A DNA stretch of 64,000 nt, taken from Blastocatellia bacterium. GTDB lineage: Bacteria; Acidobacteriota; Blastocatellia; UBA7656; JADIYM01. The stretch is taken from the NCBI GenBank assembly GCA_016705245.1, contig JADIYM010000003.1, positions 1-64,000 of the forward strand, written 5' to 3'. Positions within the stretch are counted from its first letter, which is position 1. Every line of letters starts with the position of its first letter. Shown one piece after another: positions 35,524 to 43,527 of this stretch. The notes beneath the pieces were generated by a model. It was given only the letters and a program-made list of their open reading frames with translations. It ran no database searches and was not told the DNA's origin. A program made the position numbers and the translations under genes.

Positions 35524-35925
35524 ATGGTTCCTGACAAGACCGAGATTGAGACGACCATCGCGTCCGCGATTCGGAAGGCACTGAATCGGGAGGTAGGCGA
35601 GATTACCCCGGACACCTCCCTCGTGACGGATCTCGCGGTGGATTCGCTCGATCTGGTCGAGATCGTCTACGACGTCGAAGAGGCGTACGACATCCAGCTG
35701 GAGCCGGACGAGCTCTTCCCGCAGCGGCTGCTCCGTGACCCGGACAACGTCAACGAAGGCACCATTACGGCCGGTGGCATCGCGAAGCTGCGTGAGCAGT
35801 TCACCTTCACGAGCCTCGCCGAAATCGCTCCGGGCACTCCGGTTGCCGACGTCGCCGGCAAGCTGCTTACCATGCGCGTGTTCGCCGACTACGTGGCGTA
35901 CGTCATCGGCAAGAAGTCCGAGTAA
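35524..35925 (+). CDS. acyl carrier protein, unusually long
   Basis: Acyl carrier protein with the phosphopantetheine attachment site Ser41 in VDSLDLVEIVYDVEE. The first ~65 residues follow normal ACP sequence. The protein is 133 residues, against ~80 for a housekeeping ACP: an extra ~50-residue segment (from LFPQRLLRDPDNV to VADVAGK) separates helix II from the last helix (RVFADYVAYVIGK). It is the first gene of the ketosynthase operon and should be modified by AcpS 5 kb away. Its length marks it as a pathway-specific carrier. Confidence 0.87.
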   Translation: MVPDKTEIETTIASAIRKALNREVGEITPDTSLVTDLAVDSLDLVEIVYDVEEAYDIQLEPDELFPQRLLRDPDNVNEGTITAGGIAKLREQFTFTSLAEIAPGTPVADVAGKLLTMRVFADYVAYVIGKKSE

Positions 35926-35950
35926 TCGATGGGCCGTGGAGCCGAATGCC

Positions 35951-37255
35951 ATGACTGAGCGCCGTGTGGTCATCACCGGGATCGGCGTGGTTTCGCCTTT
36001 TGGAGTCGGGTTCGGCGCTTATCGGGATGGACTGCTGGCGGGGCGCCACGGCATCCGTCCGATCTCGCTCTTCGACGCTTCGAAGTCGCCGGTTCGTGTT
36101 GCCGCCGAAGTGACGGACTATCACGATGACCTGCTCCCCAGCGACCCTCGACACAACGTGGTCCTGAGTCGATCGATGCGGCTCGGTCTCGTTGCTGCCG
36201 CCGAAGCCGTTTCGTCGGCCGGCCTGGACGACCGGCCGGACATTCGAGCCGGCATGGCGTGTCTCATGGCCGTCGAGCGGTACGACATCAATCTCGAGGA
36301 TTTCGGCGAGTCGTTCGCGCGCGCGATCAGTGCCGACGCGGACGCTCCTTCGGGGTTTTCGTTCAGTCGGCAGAAGTACCTCTCGCGCAGCCATCGAGCC
36401 GCGCATCCGCTCTGGCTGCTCAAGTTCATTCCAAACCTCGCCGTCGCCCACGTGGTTCGGACCTTTGGCATGCAATGCGAGGCAAATGCCTACACGTCCG
36501 AGTCGGCCGCGAGTCTTCAGCTCGTCGGCGACGCAGCCGAGTCGATTCGTGAAGGACTGTTCGATGCGGCGCTATGTGGCGCAAGCGACAGCCGAATCTC
36601 TCCAATCGGAATCGAACGGTATATCTCACTGAACCTGCTGGCCACGGGAACTCCGGACGATGTGTCCATCTCGATGCCGTTCGACCGCAATCGGCGTGGT
36701 TATGTCCTCGGAGAGGGAGCCGTCTTCCTCGTGGTCGAGGCGCTCGACCACGCCGAGCGTCGTGGCGCGCGCCCGCTAGCCGAAATTGCTGGCTGGGGAC
36801 AGGCTTCTGATGCCTTCCACCCGTATCGCGCGCATCCTGAAGGTCGCGGCCTCAGGCTGGCCATGGCGAAGGCGCTCGACAAGGCCGCGGTGGCGCCGGC
36901 CGATGTCGATTGCGTCGCAGCCGCTGCCGCATCGCTTGACGACCTGGACTCGGCAGAGTCGGTTGCCTTGCGTCACGCGTTCTCGGCTTCGAACCCATCC
37001 GTGACGGCGCCAGCTGGCGCCATTGGCCGCACGCACACGGCCGCTGGAGCGTTTGGAGCTGCGGCCGCCCTCGTTGCAATTGCATCGCAGTCGATTCCAC
37101 CCACGGCCAACACGACGGAGCCCGATGCCGATTCCCCACCCGGACTGGTCACGGGAATCGAGGCGCGTCCGGCGCGTGTTCGTACGGCACTCGCCAATGC
37201 CGTTTCTTTCGGAGGCCAGTGCGCCTCGGTCGTGCTCAAGGAGGTCGAATCGTGA
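35951..37255 (+). CDS. ketosynthase-like protein without catalytic cysteine (chain-length-factor-like)
   Basis: The 434-residue thiolase-fold protein begins VVITGIGVVSPFG and keeps the beta-ketoacyl-ACP synthase fold. The catalytic positions have changed. The Cys is replaced by Ser185 (TSESAAS against TACASG), the NAHGTST loop by AAAAASLDD, and the KSxxGH motif by GAIGRTHTAAG. It therefore cannot carry out normal condensation. Directly followed by an intact ketosynthase (overlap of 4 bp), it fits a KS-beta/chain-length-factor subunit, as in type II PKS and aryl polyene systems. The start at 35951 follows the ACP stop by 25 bp. Confidence 0.85.
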   Translation: MTERRVVITGIGVVSPFGVGFGAYRDGLLAGRHGIRPISLFDASKSPVRVAAEVTDYHDDLLPSDPRHNVVLSRSMRLGLVAAAEAVSSAGLDDRPDIRAGMACLMAVERYDINLEDFGESFARAISADADAPSGFSFSRQKYLSRSHRAAHPLWLLKFIPNLAVAHVVRTFGMQCEANAYTSESAASLQLVGDAAESIREGLFDAALCGASDSRISPIGIERYISLNLLATGTPDDVSISMPFDRNRRGYVLGEGAVFLVVEALDHAERRGARPLAEIAGWGQASDAFHPYRAHPEGRGLRLAMAKALDKAAVAPADVDCVAAAAASLDDLDSAESVALRHAFSASNPSVTAPAGAIGRTHTAAGAFGAAAALVAIASQSIPPTANTTEPDADSPPGLVTGIEARPARVRTALANAVSFGGQCASVVLKEVES

Positions 37256-38541
37256 GACGGCGAGTCGTCGTTACCGGGCTCGGTGCGGTCTCACCGATCG
37301 GGCTTTCGGTCGAAGAGTCATGGGAATCGGCCTTGGCCGGCCGTTCCGGGATCGGCACGATCGACATATACGATCCGTCGCCGCTTCGAACCCATATCGC
37401 CGGTCTTGTTCCGCCGTTCGACGTTCACGACTTCGTTGATCCACAGCACCCGTTTCACTCCGACAACCGGCGACTTCGATTCGGACTCGCGGCGACGCAA
37501 ATGGCGCTGCGGGATGCCGGGATTGAAATGGACCGCCTCGATCCCGAGCGTGTGGGCATCGCGCTCGGCAGCAACGAGCTCCAGTTCGACGAACACGTGA
37601 TCGGCGGAACACTCGCGAACGTCTTCAACGGAGAACGGTTCGACGAAGCCGCATGGGTGGGCGAGTTGCTCGCGCACGAGTCGCCGCCGATGCGTCAACT
37701 GCTCCAGGAGTCGCACGAGACGGTCAGCTACCTGTCATCCCAGTTCGGAACACAGGGGCCAACAGCGAGTTATCTGACCGCCTGTGCGGCAGGAGCGCAG
37801 GCCATCGGCGAGGGATATCGCATGATCCGCCGCGGTGCCGCCGACGTCTGCCTTTCGGGCGGCACCGACAGCATGCTCACGGCATTCGACGTAATCGGAT
37901 TCACGAACCTCGGCGCTCTGTCGCGCCGGAATGACGAGCCCAAACGGGCGAGCCGGCCGTTCGACGTCTATCGGGACGGATTTGTGCTCGGCGAGGGCGC
38001 CGCGCTTCTCGTCATCGAATCTCTCGAGCACGCGCGGGCTCGGGGCGCTCGAATCTACGCCGAGATCGTCGGATACGGCACGGGCATCGAGAACCACCAT
38101 CTTACGGCGATGAGTCCGGACGCCATCGGCCCGGTGACGGCGATCCGCCGTGCATTGTCGGATGCCGGACTTGCCCCGGAGCGGATCGGGTACATCAACG
38201 CCCACGGAACGTCCACGGTCGAGAACGACGCCGCCGAAACGCGCGCCATCAAGACCGTGCTCGGTGAACACGCGAAAAACATCCCGATCAGCTCGACCAA
38301 ATCGATGACGGGCCACCTCGTCGCAGCGGCCGGCGCCATCGAAGCCGCATTTTCCGTGCTCACGCTTCGCGATCAGGTGGCGCCGCCGACGATAAACTAT
38401 GAGACGCCGGATCCCGAGTGCGATCTCGATTACGTGCCGAACGTCGCACGGCCGATCGACGTCGAGTTCGTGGCTTCGAACAGCTTCGGATTCGGCGGAC
38501 AGAACGTCACGCTTATCTTCGGCTGCGAGCCCGGCGAATGA
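37252..38541 (+). CDS. beta-ketoacyl-ACP synthase (FabF-like), active
   Basis: This 429-residue condensing enzyme joins an acyl-ACP with malonyl-ACP. All catalytic residues are seen: Cys178 (LTACAAG), His318 (NAHGTST), Lys350 and His355 (TKSMTGHL). The GTG start overlaps the previous stop (GTGA) with AAGGAGG upstream, so it is coupled to the degenerate partner and very likely forms a heterodimer with it. It differs from a housekeeping FabF by its location in the cluster and by an extra segment at residues 40-75 (HDFVDPQHPFHSDN). Confidence 0.9.
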   Translation: MRRRVVVTGLGAVSPIGLSVEESWESALAGRSGIGTIDIYDPSPLRTHIAGLVPPFDVHDFVDPQHPFHSDNRRLRFGLAATQMALRDAGIEMDRLDPERVGIALGSNELQFDEHVIGGTLANVFNGERFDEAAWVGELLAHESPPMRQLLQESHETVSYLSSQFGTQGPTASYLTACAAGAQAIGEGYRMIRRGAADVCLSGGTDSMLTAFDVIGFTNLGALSRRNDEPKRASRPFDVYRDGFVLGEGAALLVIESLEHARARGARIYAEIVGYGTGIENHHLTAMSPDAIGPVTAIRRALSDAGLAPERIGYINAHGTSTVENDAAETRAIKTVLGEHAKNIPISSTKSMTGHLVAAAGAIEAAFSVLTLRDQVAPPTINYETPDPECDLDYVPNVARPIDVEFVASNSFGFGGQNVTLIFGCEPGE

Positions 38542-39434
38542 GACAGGCCATCGCTGCAAGGCTGATCGAGACGCTCGCCGGCACGCTGTCGCCGCAAAGA
38601 ACCTACTCGGCGGCGGCGGCACTCTCCATACTCTTTCTGCGCGGCAAGACGAACCGGCTGCAGGCGGACATGCGGCGGCTGTTTCCCGACAAGCCCGATG
38701 CCTGGGTGAACGACGCCGTGCGTCGCCAGCGCCATCATCGTGCGTGGGTTGCTGTCGACAAGCACCGGCTGACCCGGATGACGGGCGCTCAGATCGTCGA
38801 GATGCACGAACGCGAGAGCGTCGAGCGCGTGTCACGGCTCGCTGACGAAGCGTTCGCCGGCGGAAAGGGCGTGATCGTCTACACGCTACACTACGGCCGC
38901 CCATCGTGGTCGCCCGTGCTCTTCGCGGAGCTCGGATATCCGTACGTCGGACTCTTGCGCGGAGAAAGCAATACGGGGCTGCAGCAGAAGCACTCGGACG
39001 CGTCGCGGGCGACCGGCGCGCAGCTCGTCGAGGCGGGCGACCTCACGAGCGGTGTCCAGGCGTTGCGCGGTCTCAAGGAAAACAAGGCGCTTTTCGTCGT
39101 CATCGACGGTCGGCTCACACAGCGTCCGACGATGGTCGAGTTCCTCGGCGTGAAGGTTCCGTTTTCGCTCGGTTTTGCGCAGCTTGCCCAGCGGACGGGT
39201 GCGCGACTTCTCGCGGGCGTGACGCGTACAGGCGACGATCCGACGAAGTTGCGAATCGACTCGCAACTCGTGGAGCTGCCCGACACGTCTTTGCCACCCG
39301 AGGAGCTCGGACGCCTCCTCGTGGCGCCGCTCGAGCAGATGGTCGAACGCGATATCGGCCAGTGGTACGGTATCAACCGCCTATTCCGACAGGCTGGCCG
39401 CCTCGAGCGTCAGCGCGAAAACGGAGAGTCCTGA
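38538..39434 (+). CDS. LpxL/HtrB-like lysophospholipid acyltransferase
   Basis: This 298-residue protein matches the lipid A acyltransferase family (LPLAT superfamily): N-terminal amphipathic stretch, then the motif I region GVIVYTLHYGRPSWSP, and VVIDGRLTQRP further on. The motif HX4(D/E) is altered to His118-X4-Ser123, so the acidic half of the catalytic dyad is missing or moved. It overlaps the ketosynthase stop by 4 bp (ATGA). It presumably transfers the cluster's acyl product to a lipid or sugar acceptor, similar to acyltransferases in aryl polyene clusters; that role is inferred. Confidence 0.82.
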   Translation: MRQAIAARLIETLAGTLSPQRTYSAAAALSILFLRGKTNRLQADMRRLFPDKPDAWVNDAVRRQRHHRAWVAVDKHRLTRMTGAQIVEMHERESVERVSRLADEAFAGGKGVIVYTLHYGRPSWSPVLFAELGYPYVGLLRGESNTGLQQKHSDASRATGAQLVEAGDLTSGVQALRGLKENKALFVVIDGRLTQRPTMVEFLGVKVPFSLGFAQLAQRTGARLLAGVTRTGDDPTKLRIDSQLVELPDTSLPPEELGRLLVAPLEQMVERDIGQWYGINRLFRQAGRLERQRENGES

Positions 39435-39499
39435 TCGTCGCCTCCGCCTGTAATCTGGAGATCACCGGTCCGTCTGCCACGGACCACAGGAATTGAACG

Positions 39500-40669
39500 A
39501 TGCCTGACCCGATCGCGCTTTCTCACGATCAGACCGCATTCTTCCAGGCGAACGGTTACGTTGGTCCGTTCGACCTCGATGCCCCGGAGCTCGTTGCGGC
39601 CGCCCGAAAACTCATCGACGAGGAGTGCGTCGAGAAGACGTCGCCCGTTTATGGAGTAGTTTCGCGGCGCGACTGGCACCTCGTCGCCCGCCCTATCTAC
39701 GATCTCTGCAGCCAACCGGCGATCGTCGAGCGACTTGCGAGCCTTCTGGGACCGGACATCCTGCTCTGGCGCACCCAGATGTTCTACAAGAAGCCAGGCG
39801 ACGGCGAAACGCTGTGGCACCAGGACTACAACTTCCCTGGCCCGTTTCGCGTGCCGTCCATCGATCCTCCCGTCACCATCACGGCGTGGATCGCCCTCGA
39901 CGATGCAACGATCGAAAACGGCTGCGTCGAGCTCATTGCGGGCTCGCACCTCGAAGGGCGGCTCGAGACGGTCAAGGATGCCGGCACCGAGGGAATCTTC
40001 GGGCGCAACTACAGGCTCGCCCGCCCGATCGGGGGCGACGACGTCATGGCGAAGATGACGATCAAGGCGGGGCAGTTCTTTCTCTTCTCGAATCTCACAG
40101 TGCACGGATCGGGACCGAACAACTCTGAGTTGACGCGCCTCGGCATCGGAGCCCGTTTCACGTCGACGGACGTCCGGGTCTACCCCGGCGTCTCGATAGA
40201 CGGCCAGGGAATGTCGCTCGACAACTACGGCTGTGTCCTCGTTCGTGGCGAGAACCGATTCGAGCACAATCGAATGCGCGTGCCGCCTGAGCTCAGCTCG
40301 CGAATCGGCGAGATGCCGGCGGGAATGAAGCAGACATCGGGACGCGAGACGGGCTTCAAGACCGGATATCGGCTCGGGTATGGCAAGGGTGAGCGTCACG
40401 CCGAAAAAGGCATCCGCATTGCGATCGAGGATCGCGAGGAGTTCAGTCGGGGCCTGGTTGGATACTCGAAGGGGTCTGGCGACCAACTGGAGTATGCGGC
40501 GGGTTTCAAGGATGGCCTCAGCGCCGGGTACGAGGACGCGCTGGCGCGCCGGCCGTTCGATACGCAATACGGGACGCCGGGCGACATGGGTGGAATCCGC
40601 GGCGGCAGACGCCGCGGACCAATCTTTCGGGTCTTGCGGGCGCTCAAGAGACTCACGAAGAAGTTCTGA
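39500..40669 (+). CDS. phytanoyl-CoA dioxygenase (PhyH)-like protein with repeat tail
   Basis: Fe(II)/2-oxoglutarate-dependent oxygenase fold: His107-x-Asp109 in LWHQDYN and distal His202 in TVHGSGPN are the iron ligands, followed by Arg213/Arg219 as possible 2-oxoglutarate anchor. The catalytic part covers residues 1-~260. The last ~110 residues are unusual: several Gly-spaced segments (TGFKTGYRLGYGKG, VGYSKGSG, AAGFKDGLSAGYEDA) as in Yae1-like G-x3-G repeats, then a basic end (RRRGPIFRVLRALKRLTKK) that may bind membrane. AGGAA precedes the ATG. It may hydroxylate the cluster product. Confidence 0.85.
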   Translation: MPDPIALSHDQTAFFQANGYVGPFDLDAPELVAAARKLIDEECVEKTSPVYGVVSRRDWHLVARPIYDLCSQPAIVERLASLLGPDILLWRTQMFYKKPGDGETLWHQDYNFPGPFRVPSIDPPVTITAWIALDDATIENGCVELIAGSHLEGRLETVKDAGTEGIFGRNYRLARPIGGDDVMAKMTIKAGQFFLFSNLTVHGSGPNNSELTRLGIGARFTSTDVRVYPGVSIDGQGMSLDNYGCVLVRGENRFEHNRMRVPPELSSRIGEMPAGMKQTSGRETGFKTGYRLGYGKGERHAEKGIRIAIEDREEFSRGLVGYSKGSGDQLEYAAGFKDGLSAGYEDALARRPFDTQYGTPGDMGGIRGGRRRGPIFRVLRALKRLTKKF

Positions 40670-40704
40670 GTCGCGACGGTGTGGTCAGCCCCGTGGAGTG
40701 GGGC

Positions 40705-42558
40705 TCATTCGTTCTCGAGAATCGCCAGCGCCTCGGTCGCGGTTGCGATGGACCGTGTCGTATCGAGCCAGTGAGCGAGCGTCGCCCTCATTGTCGCCGA
40801 CCGATCCGGCTCGATATCCGCCAGGTTTCGCAGCTCGAGTGGGTCGCGTTCCAGATTGTATAGCTCCGTCGTATTGCCAACGGTGTCGTAGATCAGCTTC
40901 CAGCCGTTCTGCTTCACAGCGAAGGCACGGAAAGGTCCGTCGACGATGTTGAGCGGCGTCTCGGCAAAAATCGGACGATCTGCGGGCACCGACGTAAACA
41001 GGCTCTGGCCGGCGGCACCCGGAATCGATCCAAGCCCGAGAAAATCGAAAACCGTCGGTGCAATGTCGACGACGCTCGACGGCGACGACGTGCGGCCGGG
41101 TGCGAGACCGGGTGCCCAGACAATGAACGGAACATCGATCTGTTCCGCGTAAGGCCGGTTCCCGTGAAAATCCATGCCGTGCTCGAGGAACGCTTCGCCG
41201 TGATCCGCGGTGAGGATGACGATCGAGTCCGTCATGGAGCCCGACGCAGACAACCAGTCGAGCAGCCGCCCGACCTCACGATCCGCGAAGGCAACTTCGG
41301 AGTCGTACATGTCCGAAGCGGAGTTTCCAAAGTCGAAAGGCGCCATCTTCCGTCGAGGCGTGTGCGGATCGAAGTAGTGCACCCACGTGGCGCTCGGCGT
41401 ACCGGCGGGGAGCACGGACAGGTATTCGATAGCCGCGTCGGTCACCTTGTCGGCATCCCAGAATGCCTCGCCGGTGTCGTGCGGAAAGTCGTGAATTCCA
41501 TCAAGAATCACGCGGCGATACGGCGTCGAACTGTGCTTGGCTCGCAGCCACATATCCTCGACGACGGCATTGACCTGGCCTGTCCTGAAACCGGCTTTCT
41601 CGAGTGTCGGGAAGAGCCGGAAGCGCCTCGGCTCGAAAACGTGGGCCCGAAATGCCGAGGTTTGCATGGCCGCAAAGCAGACAGCCGTATTGGTCCCCGA
41701 GCTGGCTGACCCTTCGAAGACGAGTCCCGTGCGTGCGTGTTCGTCGATGCGAGGTGTCGTCGATCGCCCGTAGCCGTAGAGGCTCATGCGGTCGGCGCGG
41801 AGGGTGTCAATTGCGATGAGGATAAATCGCTTGCCCCGCGCCTGTCCGGTCGTCGAGGCGGCTTCCGGCGAAGCTGGCGCTGCGGCGAGGTCACCGCCGA
41901 TGCAGTTCTCGTCGATACCATTGCCGGGGATTTCGGTTGCCATGGGATGGACGTTCGGGTCGCCGTCGTCGAGGTCGCCGCCGGCGAGAAACGACGAAGA
42001 GCCGTCGCGGTCGCGGTCCGCCAGGAAAACGGCAATCTGATAGACCCGCCGCGCGACGACGGACCGGCGCCAGAGCAGTGCCTTCAGGTTCTCGTTCGAG
42101 CCGATGTGAAGAACCACGAAAGCGCTCGAGAGCACGGTGAAGATCAGGATTGCAAGCGACAGGCGGCCAGCACTCCGGCGACGGTCCGGATTCCGGAATC
42201 CTTTCAACACGACGGCAGCGAGGAACGCGGCGAGGATGTACTGCAGCGCCGAGGCCGGAATGTGGACGAACGTATCGTACCGTGCGTATTCGAAACGCGA
42301 ATCTACGACGTAGAGGGCGACCAGGCCGATGGCGGCGACGGCGGCGACCACCAGCCGAGGGGCCGAGCCGAACCGCGAGGGTCCGGGGACGACCATTCGC
42401 GACGCCAGAATGACGCCGAGGGTCACTGCGAAGATCGCCACGACCAGCAGCGGCAAAATCCAGCCCGCCGCAGCCTGTGCCAGTTGCGAGAGAATCGGGG
42501 CGTTGGCGTCCATGAAATACAGCGACAGCGTCAGCCCGACGCGTCGAAGTGACCGCAC
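40705..42558 (-). CDS. membrane-anchored sulfatase-like protein with metal-binding insert
   Basis: The protein (617 residues from the GTG) has five or so N-terminal membrane helices and then a periplasmic alkaline-phosphatase/sulfatase domain: ILIAIDTLRADRMSLYGYG, HYFDPHTP and ILTADHGEAFLEHG supply metal ligands. The region SSGTNTAVCFAAMQ replaces the usual C/SxPxR sulfatase signature, so it may be a phosphotransferase or an LTA-synthase-like enzyme rather than a true sulfatase. Between helices and domain lies a DxDGDG/PGNGIDENC-type motif (GDPNVHPMATEIPGNGIDEN), a putative metal-binding insert. ATG at 42513 is an alternative start; an upstream frameshift is possible. Confidence 0.85.
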   Translation of the reverse strand: MRSLRRVGLTLSLYFMDANAPILSQLAQAAAGWILPLLVVAIFAVTLGVILASRMVVPGPSRFGSAPRLVVAAVAAIGLVALYVVDSRFEYARYDTFVHIPASALQYILAAFLAAVVLKGFRNPDRRRSAGRLSLAILIFTVLSSAFVVLHIGSNENLKALLWRRSVVARRVYQIAVFLADRDRDGSSSFLAGGDLDDGDPNVHPMATEIPGNGIDENCIGGDLAAAPASPEAASTTGQARGKRFILIAIDTLRADRMSLYGYGRSTTPRIDEHARTGLVFEGSASSGTNTAVCFAAMQTSAFRAHVFEPRRFRLFPTLEKAGFRTGQVNAVVEDMWLRAKHSSTPYRRVILDGIHDFPHDTGEAFWDADKVTDAAIEYLSVLPAGTPSATWVHYFDPHTPRRKMAPFDFGNSASDMYDSEVAFADREVGRLLDWLSASGSMTDSIVILTADHGEAFLEHGMDFHGNRPYAEQIDVPFIVWAPGLAPGRTSSPSSVVDIAPTVFDFLGLGSIPGAAGQSLFTSVPADRPIFAETPLNIVDGPFRAFAVKQNGWKLIYDTVGNTTELYNLERDPLELRNLADIEPDRSATMRATLAHWLDTTRSIATATEALAILENE

Positions 42559-42764
42559 GCCAGGAGTCCGCCGACGAGCCCGGCTGAAACGAACGTGCCG
42601 AAAATCCCGGACAGTCTCGCCAGGCGAGAACTCGAAGACTCGAGCGATGCGGTTGAATCGGGCGACGATTCCCCGCGCTTGTCGGACGACGCGTCTGCTG
42701 CCTGCATGAAACCTGTGCTTCTCCGGAAACCGCGGACGATGCTCGAGACGGAGGGTTGTACCAC
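42531..42764 (-). CDS. possible out-of-frame N-terminal part of the sulfatase-like protein
   Basis: This 77-codon frame overlaps the start of the sulfatase-like gene by 28 bp. It is polar and Ser-rich at first but ends in a convincing membrane helix (GIFGTFVSAGLVGGLLA). A change of one base near 42560 would read straight on into GVRSLRRVGLTLSLYF of the sulfatase-like protein, giving an extra N-terminal membrane span. It could equally be a chance open frame. No Shine-Dalgarno is seen. Confidence 0.25.
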   Translation of the reverse strand: MVQPSVSSIVRGFRRSTGFMQAADASSDKRGESSPDSTASLESSSSRLARLSGIFGTFVSAGLVGGLLACGHFDASG

Positions 42765-42845
42765 AGTCGCGTCGCTATCGTCGTGGCGGAGATACGCGAT
42801 GTCTTGACACCAAACGCGCGCCGAGGCAATGTATCGCTTCGATTT

Positions 42846-42928
42846 GCGGATGTGGCGGAATGGCAGACGCGCTAGGCTCAGGACCTAGTGCCCTTCGGGG
42901 CGTGGAGGTTCAAATCCTCTCATCCGCA
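42846..42928 (+). tRNA. tRNA-Leu (anticodon CAG)
   Basis: The 83-nt sequence folds as a class II tRNA: acceptor stem GCGGATG/CATCCGC, D-arm, anticodon stem CTAGG/CCTAG with loop CTCAGGA (anticodon CAG, reading CUG), a long variable arm (TGCCCTTCGGGGCG) and the T-arm GAGG-TTCAAAT-CCTC. Discriminator base A; CCA is not encoded. TTGACA at 42804-42809 is a plausible -35, although the -10 at 17 bp (CAATGT) is poor. Confidence 0.97.
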
Positions 42929-42932
42929 TCAA

Positions 42933-42957
42933 GACCGGCCAGAGGGCCGGTCTTTTT
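42933..42957 (+). terminator. intrinsic terminator of tRNA-Leu
   Basis: GACCGGCC-AGAG-GGCCGGTC forms a perfect 8-bp stem with a 4-base loop, followed directly by TTTTT. It starts 4 bases after the tRNA end. Confidence 0.92.
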
Positions 42958-43025
42958 CGTTTCAACTAACCCGAAACTTACGGAGCCGATTATGGTTTCG
43001 TCAGATTCCCTTCCGCGAGTCACGT

Positions 43026-43527
43026 ACTGCGAGCGGTAGCGGGCGGCCTGCGGACGGTCGAACGGTTCCGATCACCTCAGCCCTTCCGCAACGACGAGTC
43101 TGCGGTTTCAGGCACCGTCCGTGGGACGCTCGCTACTGCTCGCGGCTCGAGGAACGGGGACCCGGCGGAGCGTCCTGCCTGGTCGTGCACGATGCAGGTG
43201 GTCCCCGGTTTTTGAGCCGCGAGCGGTAGCGAGCGTCCCACGGACGGTCGATCGGTTCCGATCACTTCTGTGCGCCCAACGACGAGTCTGCGGTTTCAGG
43301 CACCGTCCGTGGGACGCTCGCTACTGCTCGCGGCTCGAGGAACGGGGACCCGGCGGAGCGTCCTGCCTGGTCGTGCACGACGCAGGTGGTCCCCGGTTTT
43401 TGAGCCGCGAGCGGTAGCGAGCGTCCCACGGACGGTCGATCGGTTCCGATCACTTCTGTGCGCCCAACGACGAGTCTGCGGTTTCAGGCACCGTCCGCAG
43501 GCCGCTCGCTACAGCTCGCGGTTCTGT
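43026..43527. repeat. three tandem 188-bp units with nested inverted arms
   Basis: The GAGCGGTAGCG motif recurs at 43031, 43221 and 43409 (periods 190 and 188 bp). Each unit has a left arm (GAGCCGCGAGCGGTAGCGAG...CGGACGGTC) and a right arm (CACCGTCCGTGGGACGCTCG...CTCGCGGCTCGAG), joined by a spacer with its own GGGGACC/GGTCCCC stem. The outermost arms differ from the inner ones but match each other (GGCCTGCGGACGG and CCGTCCGCAGGCC). It is the same arm family as at 6.4 and 52.1 kb. The remaining 245 bp up to the next gene hold a low-GC stretch (about 43545-43670) and no gene. Confidence 0.85.

Noticed and set aside
43026..43527. Possible CRISPR array
   Set aside because: Units are 188 bp with internal palindromes and nearly identical throughout, without unique spacers; no cas genes are present.
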